This document shows, one piece after another, positions 8,481 through 18,035 of a DNA stretch of 64,000 bases. The position numbers and the translations under genes are program-made. Each line of letters starts with the position of its first letter. Within the stretch, counting starts at the first letter, position 1. The notes beneath the pieces were generated by a model. The model saw only the letters and a program-made list of their open reading frames with translations. It did not search any database and was not told the DNA's origin. This DNA is from Alphaproteobacteria bacterium 46_93_T64 (lineage in GTDB: Bacteria > Pseudomonadota > Alphaproteobacteria > Sneathiellales > Sneathiellaceae), in the NCBI GenBank assembly GCA_002163135.1, contig MAAN01000022.1, forward strand, positions 186,001 through 250,000. The letters are read 5' to 3'.

Positions 8481-10567
8481 CGTCCTTCACGCCACCAGAG
8501 AATACACATGCTGCCAATAAGCAGAAACACAACAAGAAGCGGTGGAATAAGCTGTGTTTTTGTGTAGCCACTAATACTGTATTGTTTGTTCGCTCTAAGG
8601 CCCCACCAATAATTGGTGGATTGCTGAGCCGTTGGAGAAGTTCGTTTGAATGATGGGAGAGCCCCATCCGCGATCCAATGGATCCCGCCGCCACTCTGTA
8701 TTGCAATTGGCTGCATATATTTATCAGTTGCGCGGACGTTTCGTTCTTCAAGCGGATTGGGAGAACCTACGGCGACAAATGCATCTATTCCCGTCGAACT
8801 TAACTTGTAGAGACCATTTACTGAAATGGGAACCGAACCGATTTGAATGCCTGATTTATCTAGCTGCAATTTTAGTTCAATATTTTTCCCGTCAGGATAT
8901 CTGATCATAACTAGATCGTTTAAGTCGCTGAGAGAGCGGCGTGTGATTTCAAGTTTTCCACCAACCCGCTTCGCAGTCAGCTGCTCTTCTTCCAGTTCAG
9001 GTTCTTTCATGAGCCAATGGGCAATACGGCGGAATAATTCTGCTTGTGGGCCCCCGCCATCGAAGCCACGGCCCCAAAGCCATGCATGATCTGACATAAG
9101 CTGAGCAACGCGGCCTTCCCCCTGACGGTTTAGAATAAGTAGCGGCCGATCAGATGAGCCTGTCATTAACACTGTACCAGCTTTGATATTGGTATCGATT
9201 AATCTGAACCAGCGTCCCCATTGATCAGCGCGACCGTTGGCAGATAAGGAGGCTGTTACTGGATGTTTGAGGCCAATTTCGTTCAGGCGAGGAACATAGG
9301 GTTGCTCGAAAACGCTGCCGGTAGGGCGTCCGGGGAGAATGCTTGCCAAGGATGTTCCGTAGAGGCTGAGGGGGCTGGCAAATGACGGACCAGCGGCTTC
9401 CAATAAAGCTCCGCCATTTTCAACATATGAGACAATATTGTTTAAATAGCGCGGAGACAAGACACCCCGTTTTCGGTACCTGTCGAATACAATTAGGTCA
9501 AACTCGTTCAGTTTTTGTTCAAACAACTCGATAATTGGAAAGGGGATCAAAGACAGTTCTTTCAACGGAGTCCCGTCTTGTTTTTCTGGAGGACGCAAGA
9601 TTGTGAAATGTATCAAATCGACCGAGGGGTCAGATTTCAATATATTGCGCCATCCTCTCTCTCCTATATGGGGTTCTCCGGAAATTAATAGGACTTTCAA
9701 TCGATCCCTTATGCCATTTATGGAAACTACCGCAGTATTGTTCTTCTCGCTGATTTCACCGGATAAAGGTTCGACGCTCAAAATGACATGGTTGGCACCA
9801 CCATGGGGTACTATCAATCCCAGATCCTCAGAACGGCCGGTTAAGGTTGCAACGCGTTTAATAACTTCCCCATCCAATCGTGCTGTGAGAACAACGGTTT
9901 TTGGTTTTATTTCTGGTCCAAAATCTTCAACTTTGTATTTGATTTGAACAGATTTCCCGATAATTCCATAAGAAGGTGCAATATCGACGGTGATAACTCT
10001 GTCAACTTCGCCTTTTGTACCGGTTATAACGGTGTGGATGGGACCGCTTCCTTTAACCACTTTCGCGGCCATTTCTACAGCATCATGCACTTGGCCATCT
10101 GTGACTATAACAGTGGCGGCGAGGCGTTCTTTAGGAAGTGTCTCCAATGCGATTTCTCTTGCCTTGAAAAGGTGAGTGCCACCAGCGCTCTCAGACAGGG
10201 CCGTGGAATTGGATGTCACTGATATAACTTGGACCTCCACATCTTTAAGTTTTTGTAATTCTTGCAACAGAGTTTTCTTTGCTTGTTTTGCTTGTTCTGC
10301 TCTGGCCCCAATCGACTGGCTAGTTGTTTCGTCGATAACCAACAACACGATGTCTTTTAAGAAAGTTCGATTTTCAGAAATTATAGCGGGGTTCAGAAGG
10401 AGTAAAAACAAAGTTGCCAACAAGAGGAACCGAAAGATCACCGCTTTAGTGTTTTGCCAGTATGCGTAGCCTAATAAAATCAAGGCTACACATGCCATAA
10501 CGCCAAGCCAAAATATTGGTAACGTTGGCTCTATCGAGAGTGTGGATACGAAGTCCAAGTCACTCAT
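8477..10567 (-). CDS. Membrane protein with degenerate VWA and glutamine-amidotransferase-like domain
   Basis: This 696-residue protein is the last gene of the MoxR-DUF58-DUF4159 cluster. It has two N-terminal membrane helices (about 18-38 and 43-63) and a von Willebrand-like region beginning VLLVIDETTSQS. The region has lost a clean DxSxS metal site. A class I glutamine-amidotransferase-like fold (around residues 290-480, VENGGALLEAAGPSF) and a C-terminal helix before WWREGR follow. It overlaps the upstream gene by 4 bases. A role in envelope or periplasmic complex maturation is inferred from the MoxR context; no catalytic triad is obvious. Confidence 0.8.
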   Translation of the reverse strand: MSDLDFVSTLSIEPTLPIFWLGVMACVALILLGYAYWQNTKAVIFRFLLLATLFLLLLNPAIISENRTFLKDIVLLVIDETTSQSIGARAEQAKQAKKTLLQELQKLKDVEVQVISVTSNSTALSESAGGTHLFKAREIALETLPKERLAATVIVTDGQVHDAVEMAAKVVKGSGPIHTVITGTKGEVDRVITVDIAPSYGIIGKSVQIKYKVEDFGPEIKPKTVVLTARLDGEVIKRVATLTGRSEDLGLIVPHGGANHVILSVEPLSGEISEKNNTAVVSINGIRDRLKVLLISGEPHIGERGWRNILKSDPSVDLIHFTILRPPEKQDGTPLKELSLIPFPIIELFEQKLNEFDLIVFDRYRKRGVLSPRYLNNIVSYVENGGALLEAAGPSFASPLSLYGTSLASILPGRPTGSVFEQPYVPRLNEIGLKHPVTASLSANGRADQWGRWFRLIDTNIKAGTVLMTGSSDRPLLILNRQGEGRVAQLMSDHAWLWGRGFDGGGPQAELFRRIAHWLMKEPELEEEQLTAKRVGGKLEITRRSLSDLNDLVMIRYPDGKNIELKLQLDKSGIQIGSVPISVNGLYKLSSTGIDAFVAVGSPNPLEERNVRATDKYMQPIAIQSGGGIHWIADGALPSFKRTSPTAQQSTNYWWGLRANKQYSISGYTKTQLIPPLLVVFLLIGSMCILWWREGR

Positions 10568-13335
10568 TGGCTTAACCTGTTGAGGATTGCAGGTATGTGA
10601 ACTTGATCCGCCTTATAACTACCAGTTAAAGAATACATAACAAGATTTATGCCAAATCTTCTGGCAAGTTCTCGCTGGCGTTCGCTTCCTGGAATAACAG
10701 AGGCCATAGGCCTGCCATTTTTGTTCGTGGCCCATGCTGCGGCCCAGTCGTTGCTGCCGATCAAGACGGATGAAACACCATCGTTGCCACTTATGTCCGA
10801 GGCATCGGAAATCCAGAGATCTCCGGTTTCGTAGCGGCCCGGAAAGGCTTGCATTAAATAAAATGATCGGGTTAGGACATGATCTACCGGTACCGGCATT
10901 AATCTTGGAATGTGAATTCGAGCAAGGAGTTGTTGTAGTCGTTTGTTCTCGGGGCTATTGGCAATGATCCCACCATATCTGCCGCTTGCATGCTGATTTC
11001 TGGTGTCGAACAAGATAATTCCGCCAACAGAAAGATACTTGTTAATGTTGTTTACTGCCATATCGCTGACCACTGGAAAGTCGGGGGTAATAGGCCAATA
11101 GACAAATGGGAAAAATACAAGCTCGTTCGTTTCAATGTTTACAGGAAGGGGCGACGCGGTTTCTACCGAAGTTCTTCGGGTTATGACCGTACTTAATCCC
11201 TGTAGGCCAGATCGCGAAATTTTGTCGATACTGCTGTTGCCCGTTAGGACATATGCCAGCCGGGTATCTAGTGTTGCATCTAATAGACGTTGAAGATCTT
11301 CCTCGGCGGTTGCGAGATTGGAATTTAGTGAAATTCCAAGAAAAAGGCTGAGCGGAACAAGAACTGTAAATGTAAATATACCGCTTGTTCTCCCCAACGA
11401 ACGCAAATCCCCTTGAATTGACAGAACCATCAGTAGGTCGAGTAGGATGAGACAAAATACAAGCGCCAAAATGTATGGCTGCATTTCTTTTTCGGAAATC
11501 ATATCCATCGGAAATACTGACGCATTCATTTTCTGTAAATCTAGAACGTCATAGGAGATTTCCCCATCACCAACATTTAGAGCAATTTTGAACATTGGCG
11601 TACCGTAGTGCCCGGCTGGATTTTCAGGACCAATTCTCGGTGTTTGAGTTCCTGAAAGATTGAGATCTGCTACAGTGGAGGTGTCGTCAGAAAGCCCTCC
11701 GTAGCCATCCATAATCGCCAAAGGGGGAAAAGCCGATTTCGTTGAGAATAGAGCGATGTTATTGTTGGCGAGTTGTCCAATTTCGCGCAACATCTCCACA
11801 AATAAACCAGATAAGGGCAAATTCGACCACTTCGTCGTTGCCGTTGTATGGAACAGAATAATTGTGCCTTCTCCCCACTGATCTGCAGTTACAAGAGGAG
11901 TGCCATCAGCTAATTGTGCCCATGTTTTGCGGCCAAGTTCAATGGAGGGAACTGCCAGTACTTGTTTTTTTATGGTTATATCCGCCGGGACACTAAGCGT
12001 ACTAAACGGGCTGTTTTTAGGCATTTTCCCGATAGGGGCAGGTTTACTCCATGAAATACTTCCGTCCAGATTACGGCTACCAGATCTTAGGCGAACCGGA
12101 GTGAGGGTTGTTTGAGAATTTGCAAGTTTTGGACCGGCAAATCGGACAAGGACGCCTCCCTTGTTGATCCATTGTTTAATTTCTTTCGTTTGTTTTTTCG
12201 AATAGGAACCAACATCACCCATAACAATCAGAGAGTTATCACTTTTCAACAGATCTGCGAGTGGGGCTTTTTGTAAATCGAAGAAGGGTAGAAGCGCTTT
12301 TTCAAGGTAATGGTTTTCACGTAAGAAGGCCTGAACCGGGGTTGATTGTTGGTCAGATATTAGCCCCAGTTTTCTGCGTTGATGACGGTGATCCATTAAG
12401 TATCGTGAAGCAGCACTATTGCTGTCAACTATCTCCAAGCTGGTTACATCGTTTCGAACTTGCGTTGGCAGAGTGATCGTGACAGTTGCTTGTAATTGTT
12501 TGTTTTCAAATTCGAAATTATTCTGCGCAAGAATTTTGCCGCCGCGCCCTCTTGCGATCAGTGTCCCTGTTCCATTTGTGGATCCTTCAACCCTAACAAC
12601 AGGAATGACTGTATTTTTCCCGTCGAAATCTGGACTGCCGATAGTGAACGGAAAATCTCTGTTTGTGTCGGAATAGATTGTTAAGGGGCCAATTTCTCCT
12701 AGGCTATAAAAAACGTTTTGGGTTTTGTGTGCAAGGTCAGAGCTAACTAAGGCATCACTGAGCCAATAGAATGAAACCTTTTCCATTTGGCGAAACTGAT
12801 CCAACAAGTCTTGAATTTGGAGACGTTGCATGGGGACAGAGGTTGGCTTGAACGCTAGCATTTGATCCATCGCCAACTCTGGGCGAACAGCTTGCAATTT
12901 CAATTGTTTGTTATTTGGATTAGCTGACAACGGCAACAAATAAACCATGCGCTGCTGTTCTTTCATATCCATCAGAAGATTTTTAAGTCGCGTTTCGAAT
13001 TCGTTCCAGCTGGGGGCCGCTGCCCAGCTATTGTCTATGAAAATAACGGCGGGGCCGTCACCTTTTACTGTTGTCGACGGGTTCAGGCGAGGTTCCGCAA
13101 GTGCAATGATAATAAGGGCCGCAATACACATTCTTAACACCAATAGCCACCATGGTATGGATGTTGTTGTTTCTTCTTTTTGTTTTAAACGAAGCAAAAA
13201 ATACACTGCAGAAAATGCGACTGTTTTGGGGGTGGGCGGGCTAATTTTGATGAGCCAATAGAGAAGTGGTAGACCAAAAAGTGCTGCCAATATCCAAGGG
13301 TTCACAAATGAAAGTGAAAGAAGGGAAGAGATCAT
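10564..13335 (-). CDS. BatA/DUF4159 fusion membrane protein
   Basis: The 923-residue protein starts with a BatA-type N-terminus: two helices flanking a basic patch, with WILAALFGLPLLYWLI and PWWLLVLRMCIAALIIIAL. A von Willebrand-like part follows in which the metal site reads IFIDNSWAA, so the DxSxS triad is broken. Two more helices lie near 630-690. The C-terminal DUF4159 domain is amidotransferase-like (VYWPITPDFPVVSDMAV, GGIILFDTRNQ). It abuts DUF58 with no gap and overlaps the next gene. It is probably the membrane scaffold acting with the MoxR ATPase. Confidence 0.85.
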   Translation of the reverse strand: MISSLLSLSFVNPWILAALFGLPLLYWLIKISPPTPKTVAFSAVYFLLRLKQKEETTTSIPWWLLVLRMCIAALIIIALAEPRLNPSTTVKGDGPAVIFIDNSWAAAPSWNEFETRLKNLLMDMKEQQRMVYLLPLSANPNNKQLKLQAVRPELAMDQMLAFKPTSVPMQRLQIQDLLDQFRQMEKVSFYWLSDALVSSDLAHKTQNVFYSLGEIGPLTIYSDTNRDFPFTIGSPDFDGKNTVIPVVRVEGSTNGTGTLIARGRGGKILAQNNFEFENKQLQATVTITLPTQVRNDVTSLEIVDSNSAASRYLMDHRHQRRKLGLISDQQSTPVQAFLRENHYLEKALLPFFDLQKAPLADLLKSDNSLIVMGDVGSYSKKQTKEIKQWINKGGVLVRFAGPKLANSQTTLTPVRLRSGSRNLDGSISWSKPAPIGKMPKNSPFSTLSVPADITIKKQVLAVPSIELGRKTWAQLADGTPLVTADQWGEGTIILFHTTATTKWSNLPLSGLFVEMLREIGQLANNNIALFSTKSAFPPLAIMDGYGGLSDDTSTVADLNLSGTQTPRIGPENPAGHYGTPMFKIALNVGDGEISYDVLDLQKMNASVFPMDMISEKEMQPYILALVFCLILLDLLMVLSIQGDLRSLGRTSGIFTFTVLVPLSLFLGISLNSNLATAEEDLQRLLDATLDTRLAYVLTGNSSIDKISRSGLQGLSTVITRRTSVETASPLPVNIETNELVFFPFVYWPITPDFPVVSDMAVNNINKYLSVGGIILFDTRNQHASGRYGGIIANSPENKRLQQLLARIHIPRLMPVPVDHVLTRSFYLMQAFPGRYETGDLWISDASDISGNDGVSSVLIGSNDWAAAWATNKNGRPMASVIPGSERQRELARRFGINLVMYSLTGSYKADQVHIPAILNRLSQ

Positions 13336-14232
13336 TTAGTTCTTCCCACTTAAACGTCTGAACAAACTTACGAGAGTTTCCGCTGGATTGTCTGCGGTTT
13401 GGTGAAATATGTAGGTCCAATTGAATTCAGACGCTAATTGTTCAACGGATGACTTATGTTGTCTAAATAGTTGTTGATATTCATCCCGAATATTCTCAAC
13501 GTGACCAATTGTAAGGTCGTTTGCACCATCTAGATCCGTAAAGCGTACACGCCCCTTAAAGGGAAGCGTGACTTCCGCCGGATCTGCAATATGAAGCAAG
13601 ATACCTCTTGAACCAGATGCCGCTGCAGCTTCTAAATTTATTTTCAGTTTTTCCAGTGGCATCAAAAAATCGCTGGCAATCACAATACGAGATTGTCTCG
13701 GAACATTGCCTTCCAATAATCGGGAGCCAAATTCGGTAGGGTGTGTTTGCAGCAGGAGTTCTGCGAAGTGATCAATATGTGCTGGGCCGTGAGAACTTCT
13801 TTCGCCGCTGACGAGGAGAGCATAGTCTTCATAACTTCGGTGTAACAGGAGCGCTAATGCGAGATAAAAGACACGGGCACTCTCCAGTTTAGTGAACTCG
13901 GAACGCGGAGAGCCATAAGTCATGGACAGACTTTTATCCAACCATAGCCAGACACTTTCGTTGGTCTCTAACTCATGTTGTCGGACAAACGGGTTTTCGC
14001 GTTTTGCACTTTGGCGCCAATCGATCTCACCGGCACTATCTCCATGTGCATAAGGGCGAAATTGCCAGAAATCTTCGCCGGTTCCGCTCTTATGTCTTCC
14101 ATGAATTCCTGTAGAGACAGTGCTTGCCAGCTGTTCGGCTTGCAAAAAAAGTGCAGGAAGGGTTGCAGCCAAATGTTCTGCAAGATGGCGTTCTTGTTTC
14201 TTTGTTTGTGATTTTCTGCGGCCAAATGCCAT
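13336..14232 (-). CDS. DUF58 domain protein
   Basis: This soluble 298-residue protein carries the DUF58 signature DFWQFRPYAHGDSAGEIDWR (residues near 52-71) and a von Willebrand A fold. Unlike its two membrane partners it retains the metal site, in WLWLDKSLSMTYG. DUF58 proteins are routinely encoded with MoxR ATPases and are thought to present clients to them. It lies 3 bases after the MoxR gene and directly precedes the DUF4159 gene, so the four genes form one operon. Confidence 0.92.
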   Translation of the reverse strand: MAFGRRKSQTKKQERHLAEHLAATLPALFLQAEQLASTVSTGIHGRHKSGTGEDFWQFRPYAHGDSAGEIDWRQSAKRENPFVRQHELETNESVWLWLDKSLSMTYGSPRSEFTKLESARVFYLALALLLHRSYEDYALLVSGERSSHGPAHIDHFAELLLQTHPTEFGSRLLEGNVPRQSRIVIASDFLMPLEKLKINLEAAAASGSRGILLHIADPAEVTLPFKGRVRFTDLDGANDLTIGHVENIRDEYQQLFRQHKSSVEQLASEFNWTYIFHQTADNPAETLVSLFRRLSGKN

Positions 14233-14235
14233 GTG

Positions 14236-15234
14236 CTATCTCAGCGGTTGTAGAAGAGCCGAGATGATCTTCTCAACACTTAGGTTTTCGGCTCTGGCTG
14301 CATAAGAAAGGGCCATTCTGTGTTGTAATATGGCTGGAGCTAGAGATATAACATCGTCAATCGAGGGACTGTATCTACCGTCCAAAAGCGCTTTTGCTCT
14401 GACAGCAAGAATTAATGCCTGACTTGCACGAGGGCCGGGCCCCCAATTTAAATACTGGGACACAAGCTGGTTTTCGCTACTTTCTGGTCGTGCACTTCTT
14501 ACCAATTTCAAGATCGCTTCAATGACGTGATCGCTAACGGGTATATCGCGCACTAATTCTTGTGCTTGTATAAGTTCAGCGCTGGTGAGGATAGGTTTGA
14601 TAGAAGTTTCTTTGTTACCTGTGGTTTCCAGTAAAATTCGCCGTTCTGTTTCCGGATCAGGATATTCCACATCAATCTGCATCAAAAATCGGTCCAACTG
14701 TGCTTCCGGCAATGGGTAGGTGCCTTCTTGGTCAATGGGGTTTTGTGTTGCTAGAACATGGAATGGGCTTGGTAAGTCGTACGCGACACCCGCAATAGTG
14801 ACTTGTTTTTCTTGCATCGCCTGTAATAACGCGGATTGAGTTCTAGGGCTCGCTCTATTGATTTCGTCTGCCATTAGCAATTGGCTGAAAACAGGTCCTT
14901 TAACAAAATGAAAATGCTGCCGTCCGTCTTCATCTTTTTCAAGAATTTCAGATCCAAGAATGTCAGCAGGCATAAGATCGGGCGTAAACTGAATACGTTT
15001 CTCCGAAAGCCCCAATACTGTACCTAATGTTTCGGCAAGTTTTGTTTTTGCAAGACCGGGGACACCAATTAATAATGCATGGCCACCAGCGAGTATTGTG
15101 ATGAGTGCCTGTTCAATGACAGTTTCTTGGCCAAAAATTTTCAAACCAATTTCAGTTTTTAATTCGGTGAATTTCTCACAGAATACTTGTACTTGTTCGA
15201 GAGTTTTTTCGTCTGAACTTTGTAAATTTTCCAT
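14236..15234 (-). CDS. MoxR-family AAA+ ATPase
   Basis: This 332-residue chaperone-like ATPase has Walker A GVPGLAKTKLAE and Walker B LMADEINRASPRTQSALLQA. It also has sensor 1 (LATQNPIDQEGTYPLPEAQL) and a C-terminal lid. The MoxR family remodels or inserts cofactors into protein complexes with VWA partners, here the DUF58 and DUF4159 proteins downstream. It is the first gene of a four-gene minus-strand operon whose promoter must lie in the 79-base divergent gap before DUF1285. Confidence 0.94.
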   Translation of the reverse strand: MENLQSSDEKTLEQVQVFCEKFTELKTEIGLKIFGQETVIEQALITILAGGHALLIGVPGLAKTKLAETLGTVLGLSEKRIQFTPDLMPADILGSEILEKDEDGRQHFHFVKGPVFSQLLMADEINRASPRTQSALLQAMQEKQVTIAGVAYDLPSPFHVLATQNPIDQEGTYPLPEAQLDRFLMQIDVEYPDPETERRILLETTGNKETSIKPILTSAELIQAQELVRDIPVSDHVIEAILKLVRSARPESSENQLVSQYLNWGPGPRASQALILAVRAKALLDGRYSPSIDDVISLAPAILQHRMALSYAARAENLSVEKIISALLQPLR

Positions 15235-15313
15235 GATTTCAGCAAGTTCCTTTTGAAAAACTGGTAAGCTCTAGTACATATAACTATAGAATAAGCTAGG
15301 ATAAGGCTAAATT

Positions 15314-15898
15314 ATGACAAGTTCTGAGTCCACCGATGGTCTGAATGCTATAATAAAACAGATCAAGGACAAAAAACATCCACCAGTGCATTTGTGGAAC
15401 CCGGATTTTTGTGGCGATCTTGATATGAAGATTGCACGGGATGGGACTTGGTATTATATGGGGTCTCCCATAGGCCGGATGCCATTGGTCAAATTATTTT
15501 CAAGCGTTCTGCGTCTGGATGATGATAAAAAATATTATCTGGTCACACCAGTTGAGAAAATCGGAATTATTGTCGAAGACGCACCGTTTGTTGCTGTTGA
15601 GATGTTTCGCGAGGGCGAAGGTCGCTCCCAAATTCTGAGTTTTCGCACTCATGTGGATGAATATGTTGTCGTGGATGAGGCGCACCCTTTACGCATTTCA
15701 TTCGATGAAGGCACAGGGGAGCCATCCCCTTATGTCATGGTACGTTCAAATCTGGAGGCTTTGATTGCGCGTTCAGTTTTCTATGATTTGATTGAGCTGT
15801 CCGGCGAAGAAGAAATAGATGGGAACATCAAATTTGGTGTTTGGAGCAGGGGTGTATTTTTTGAATTTGGTTCTGTAGATGAAATTTTTGGCGAATAA
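15314..15898 (+). CDS. DUF1285 domain protein
   Basis: This 194-residue cytosolic protein matches DUF1285 by its opening PPVHLWNPDFCGDLDMKI and by GTWYYMGSPIGRMPLVKLFS. It also has FRTHVDEYVVVDEAHPLR. The family is conserved in alphaproteobacteria and has no proven function. Its end overlaps the NUDIX gene by 20 bases, making it the first member of an operon that ends with the CCA-adding enzyme. Confidence 0.9.
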   Translation: MTSSESTDGLNAIIKQIKDKKHPPVHLWNPDFCGDLDMKIARDGTWYYMGSPIGRMPLVKLFSSVLRLDDDKKYYLVTPVEKIGIIVEDAPFVAVEMFREGEGRSQILSFRTHVDEYVVVDEAHPLRISFDEGTGEPSPYVMVRSNLEALIARSVFYDLIELSGEEEIDGNIKFGVWSRGVFFEFGSVDEIFGE

Positions 15899-16529
15899 TA
15901 AACAAGTCTTAAGAGACGTATTCCAGTCGTTTCTGGAACCTTCACCGAGTGGCTTCTATGAGCATTTGGGGAAAGAAGGGGGCTTTAAAGGTGATCATGA
16001 TCTGAATCCAGCGAGCCACCCGTGTGAAGTTAAAACACTTAAACCTGCCGCTGTATTAGTACCAATCGTTGTACGTGATGATGAGCCCTCTGTCATTTTG
16101 ACAAAGCGAGCAGCACATATGAATAAACATGCCGGCCAAGTTAGCTTTCCAGGTGGCCGTGCGGAAAAAGAAGACGGGACCGCGGTACAAACTGCGCTTC
16201 GGGAAAGTCAGGAGGAGATCGGTTTGGATCCAACGCTGGTTGAAGTGGTCGGTACTCTTAGCACCTATGTAACGGTCACAGAATATTCAGTGACGCCAGT
16301 GGTCGGGTTGGTTGATCCCAATTTTGAATTAAAAGCGGAAGAAAGTGAAGTTGCCGAGATATTTGAAGTCCCGTTGCGGTTTTTACTGGATCAACGCAAC
16401 CATCAGAAGCATAGTGGGTTTCACAATGGGATAGAACGCTTTTGGTATGCAATGCCCTATAATGACTATTATATTTGGGGCGCAACCGCAGGAATGATCA
16501 AAGACCTTTCAGAAAGGGCAAATCGATAA
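15879..16529 (+). CDS. NUDIX hydrolase, CoA pyrophosphatase type
   Basis: This 216-residue NUDIX enzyme has an intact box GX5EX7REUXEEXGU in GGRAEKEDGT...RESQEEIGLD (about residues 91-113). The preceding LTKRAAHMNKHAGQVSFPGG is the UPF0035/CoA-pyrophosphatase signature. It should cleave CoA or a CoA derivative to 4'-phosphopantetheine and 3',5'-ADP. It overlaps DUF1285 by 20 bases and DUF6111 by one base (TAATG), so translation is coupled. Confidence 0.9.
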   Translation: MKFLANNKQVLRDVFQSFLEPSPSGFYEHLGKEGGFKGDHDLNPASHPCEVKTLKPAAVLVPIVVRDDEPSVILTKRAAHMNKHAGQVSFPGGRAEKEDGTAVQTALRESQEEIGLDPTLVEVVGTLSTYVTVTEYSVTPVVGLVDPNFELKAEESEVAEIFEVPLRFLLDQRNHQKHSGFHNGIERFWYAMPYNDYYIWGATAGMIKDLSERANR

Positions 16530-16804
16530 TGGTTCGAGGAATACTCTTTCATATAATACCATTGCTTGTTCCCTTCATCGTTTACGCGATCTATTTGTAT
16601 TATCTGAAAAAGGCGGGCGGCGAGAAAACGTGGCAGGGGAAATCTGTTGCAGTCTTGACCCTTATCGGACTGTTTTTTATGGCAATAAGTTTTATCGTCT
16701 TGTGGGTTTTCCAAGAACGCTCCGCCGATGGCGTTTATATTCCGCAGCACATGGAAAACGGTAAACTTATAGATTCGCAAGTCATCCCCAGAAAGCAGAA
16801 CTAA
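16529..16804 (+). CDS. DUF6111 small membrane protein
   Basis: A 91-residue protein with two membrane helices (ILFHIIPLLVPFIVYAIYLY and VAVLTLIGLFFMAISFIVLW) and a short basic/acidic tail ending VIPRKQN. The start at 16529 is chosen because its ATG shares an A with the TAA stop of the NUDIX gene; a longer reading from 16475 would lie wholly inside that gene. It matches the DUF6111 family by position and pattern. The function is unknown. Confidence 0.85.
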   Translation: MVRGILFHIIPLLVPFIVYAIYLYYLKKAGGEKTWQGKSVAVLTLIGLFFMAISFIVLWVFQERSADGVYIPQHMENGKLIDSQVIPRKQN

Positions 16805-16811
16805 ATTATTC

Positions 16812-18035
16812 ATGAGCCAGATGGTCAAGCTCCATGATCTGAAGAAAACTCCGCCACCTTGGATAACGTATCCCGAAACGAAGAAGGTTCTAGAAACTCT
16901 TAGGATGAGTGGCGGCGAAGGCCGGTTTGTTGGGGGATGTGTGCGGGATGCGCTTTTGGGGCACATCAGCGATGACATAGATATTTGTACAGATCTGAAG
17001 CCAGATGCAGTTATGACGGCCTTTGGAAACGCGGGTGTTCGAGTTATCCCAACCGGTTTGAAGCATGGCACAGTTACGGCGATCCTTGGGACACACAAAT
17101 ACGAAATTACGACCTTACGCGTAGACGTGTCTACTGACGGCCGACATGCCGAAGTTGAATTCACTGCGAACTGGCAAGAAGACGCAGCGCGGCGCGATTT
17201 TACCATCAATGCCCTCTATCTAACTGAGGAGGGGGAGCTTCTAGATTACTTCGATGGCATAAATGATTTGCAAGCCGGTCAGTTGCGTTTCATTGGAGAT
17301 GCAGATGCGCGCATCGAAGAAGATCGCTTGCGGGTTCTACGATATTTCCGTTTTTTTTCGAGGTTCCATCGGGGGACACCAGATCCGGATGCCATTGCGG
17401 CTTGCGAAAATGCTGTTGGGAAATTAGGGCAATTATCGTCGGAGCGTGTGACGCGTGAGTTTATGCTCCTTTTGGAACAGAGAAATTCTACCGATGCCTT
17501 GCGTCTAATGGAGCGTTCTGGCGTTCTTCAAGCTGTTCTTCCAGGCAATGCTTCGTTGAAGCTCTACGGAAAACTGCTCGAACTACCAACTTCCAGTGAT
17601 GCATTGCAACGCTTGTGCGTTCTGTATAACGGGAATTTAGAATGGGCTAAGAATATCGCCACTTACCTTCGTCTATCTACAAGGTTTGAAGCACGCCTAG
17701 TTTTAATGTGTGCTGAAGATTTATCCTTATTGCTTTCTACGACCGAACAAAAGGCTGAGCTGTATAAGTTGGGGTGTGAAGTTTTTAAGGACAGAGTATT
17801 ACTCGCGTGGGGGCGGGGCGGGCATACTGCGATTTGTCAGAGCTATCTGGAACTTGCGGAAAATTGGCAAATCCCAAAATTACCCGTTAGCGGCAAGGAT
17901 TTGTTGGCTACTGGAATGAAGCCGGGACCGGTGGTTGGGGAAAATCTTAAGCGACTGGAAAAAGACTGGATCGCGAGTGACTTTCTGCTTTCCAAAGATC
18001 AACTGCTAGTTCGCATTGGATCCAGTAACTCCTAA
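16812..18035 (+). CDS. cca: CCA tRNA nucleotidyltransferase (class II)
   Basis: This enzyme adds or repairs the 3' CCA end of tRNAs. The 407-residue protein has the class II nucleotidyltransferase core: the GG motif GGCVRDALLG, the catalytic DIDICTD, and motif B/C RRDFTINALYL then FIGDADARIEEDRLRVLRYF, which binds and chooses the incoming nucleotide. The C-terminal helical part is of normal length. It is the last gene of the DUF1285 operon and overlaps a convergent gene by 30 bases. Confidence 0.95.
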   Translation: MSQMVKLHDLKKTPPPWITYPETKKVLETLRMSGGEGRFVGGCVRDALLGHISDDIDICTDLKPDAVMTAFGNAGVRVIPTGLKHGTVTAILGTHKYEITTLRVDVSTDGRHAEVEFTANWQEDAARRDFTINALYLTEEGELLDYFDGINDLQAGQLRFIGDADARIEEDRLRVLRYFRFFSRFHRGTPDPDAIAACENAVGKLGQLSSERVTREFMLLLEQRNSTDALRLMERSGVLQAVLPGNASLKLYGKLLELPTSSDALQRLCVLYNGNLEWAKNIATYLRLSTRFEARLVLMCAEDLSLLLSTTEQKAELYKLGCEVFKDRVLLAWGRGGHTAICQSYLELAENWQIPKLPVSGKDLLATGMKPGPVVGENLKRLEKDWIASDFLLSKDQLLVRIGSSNS

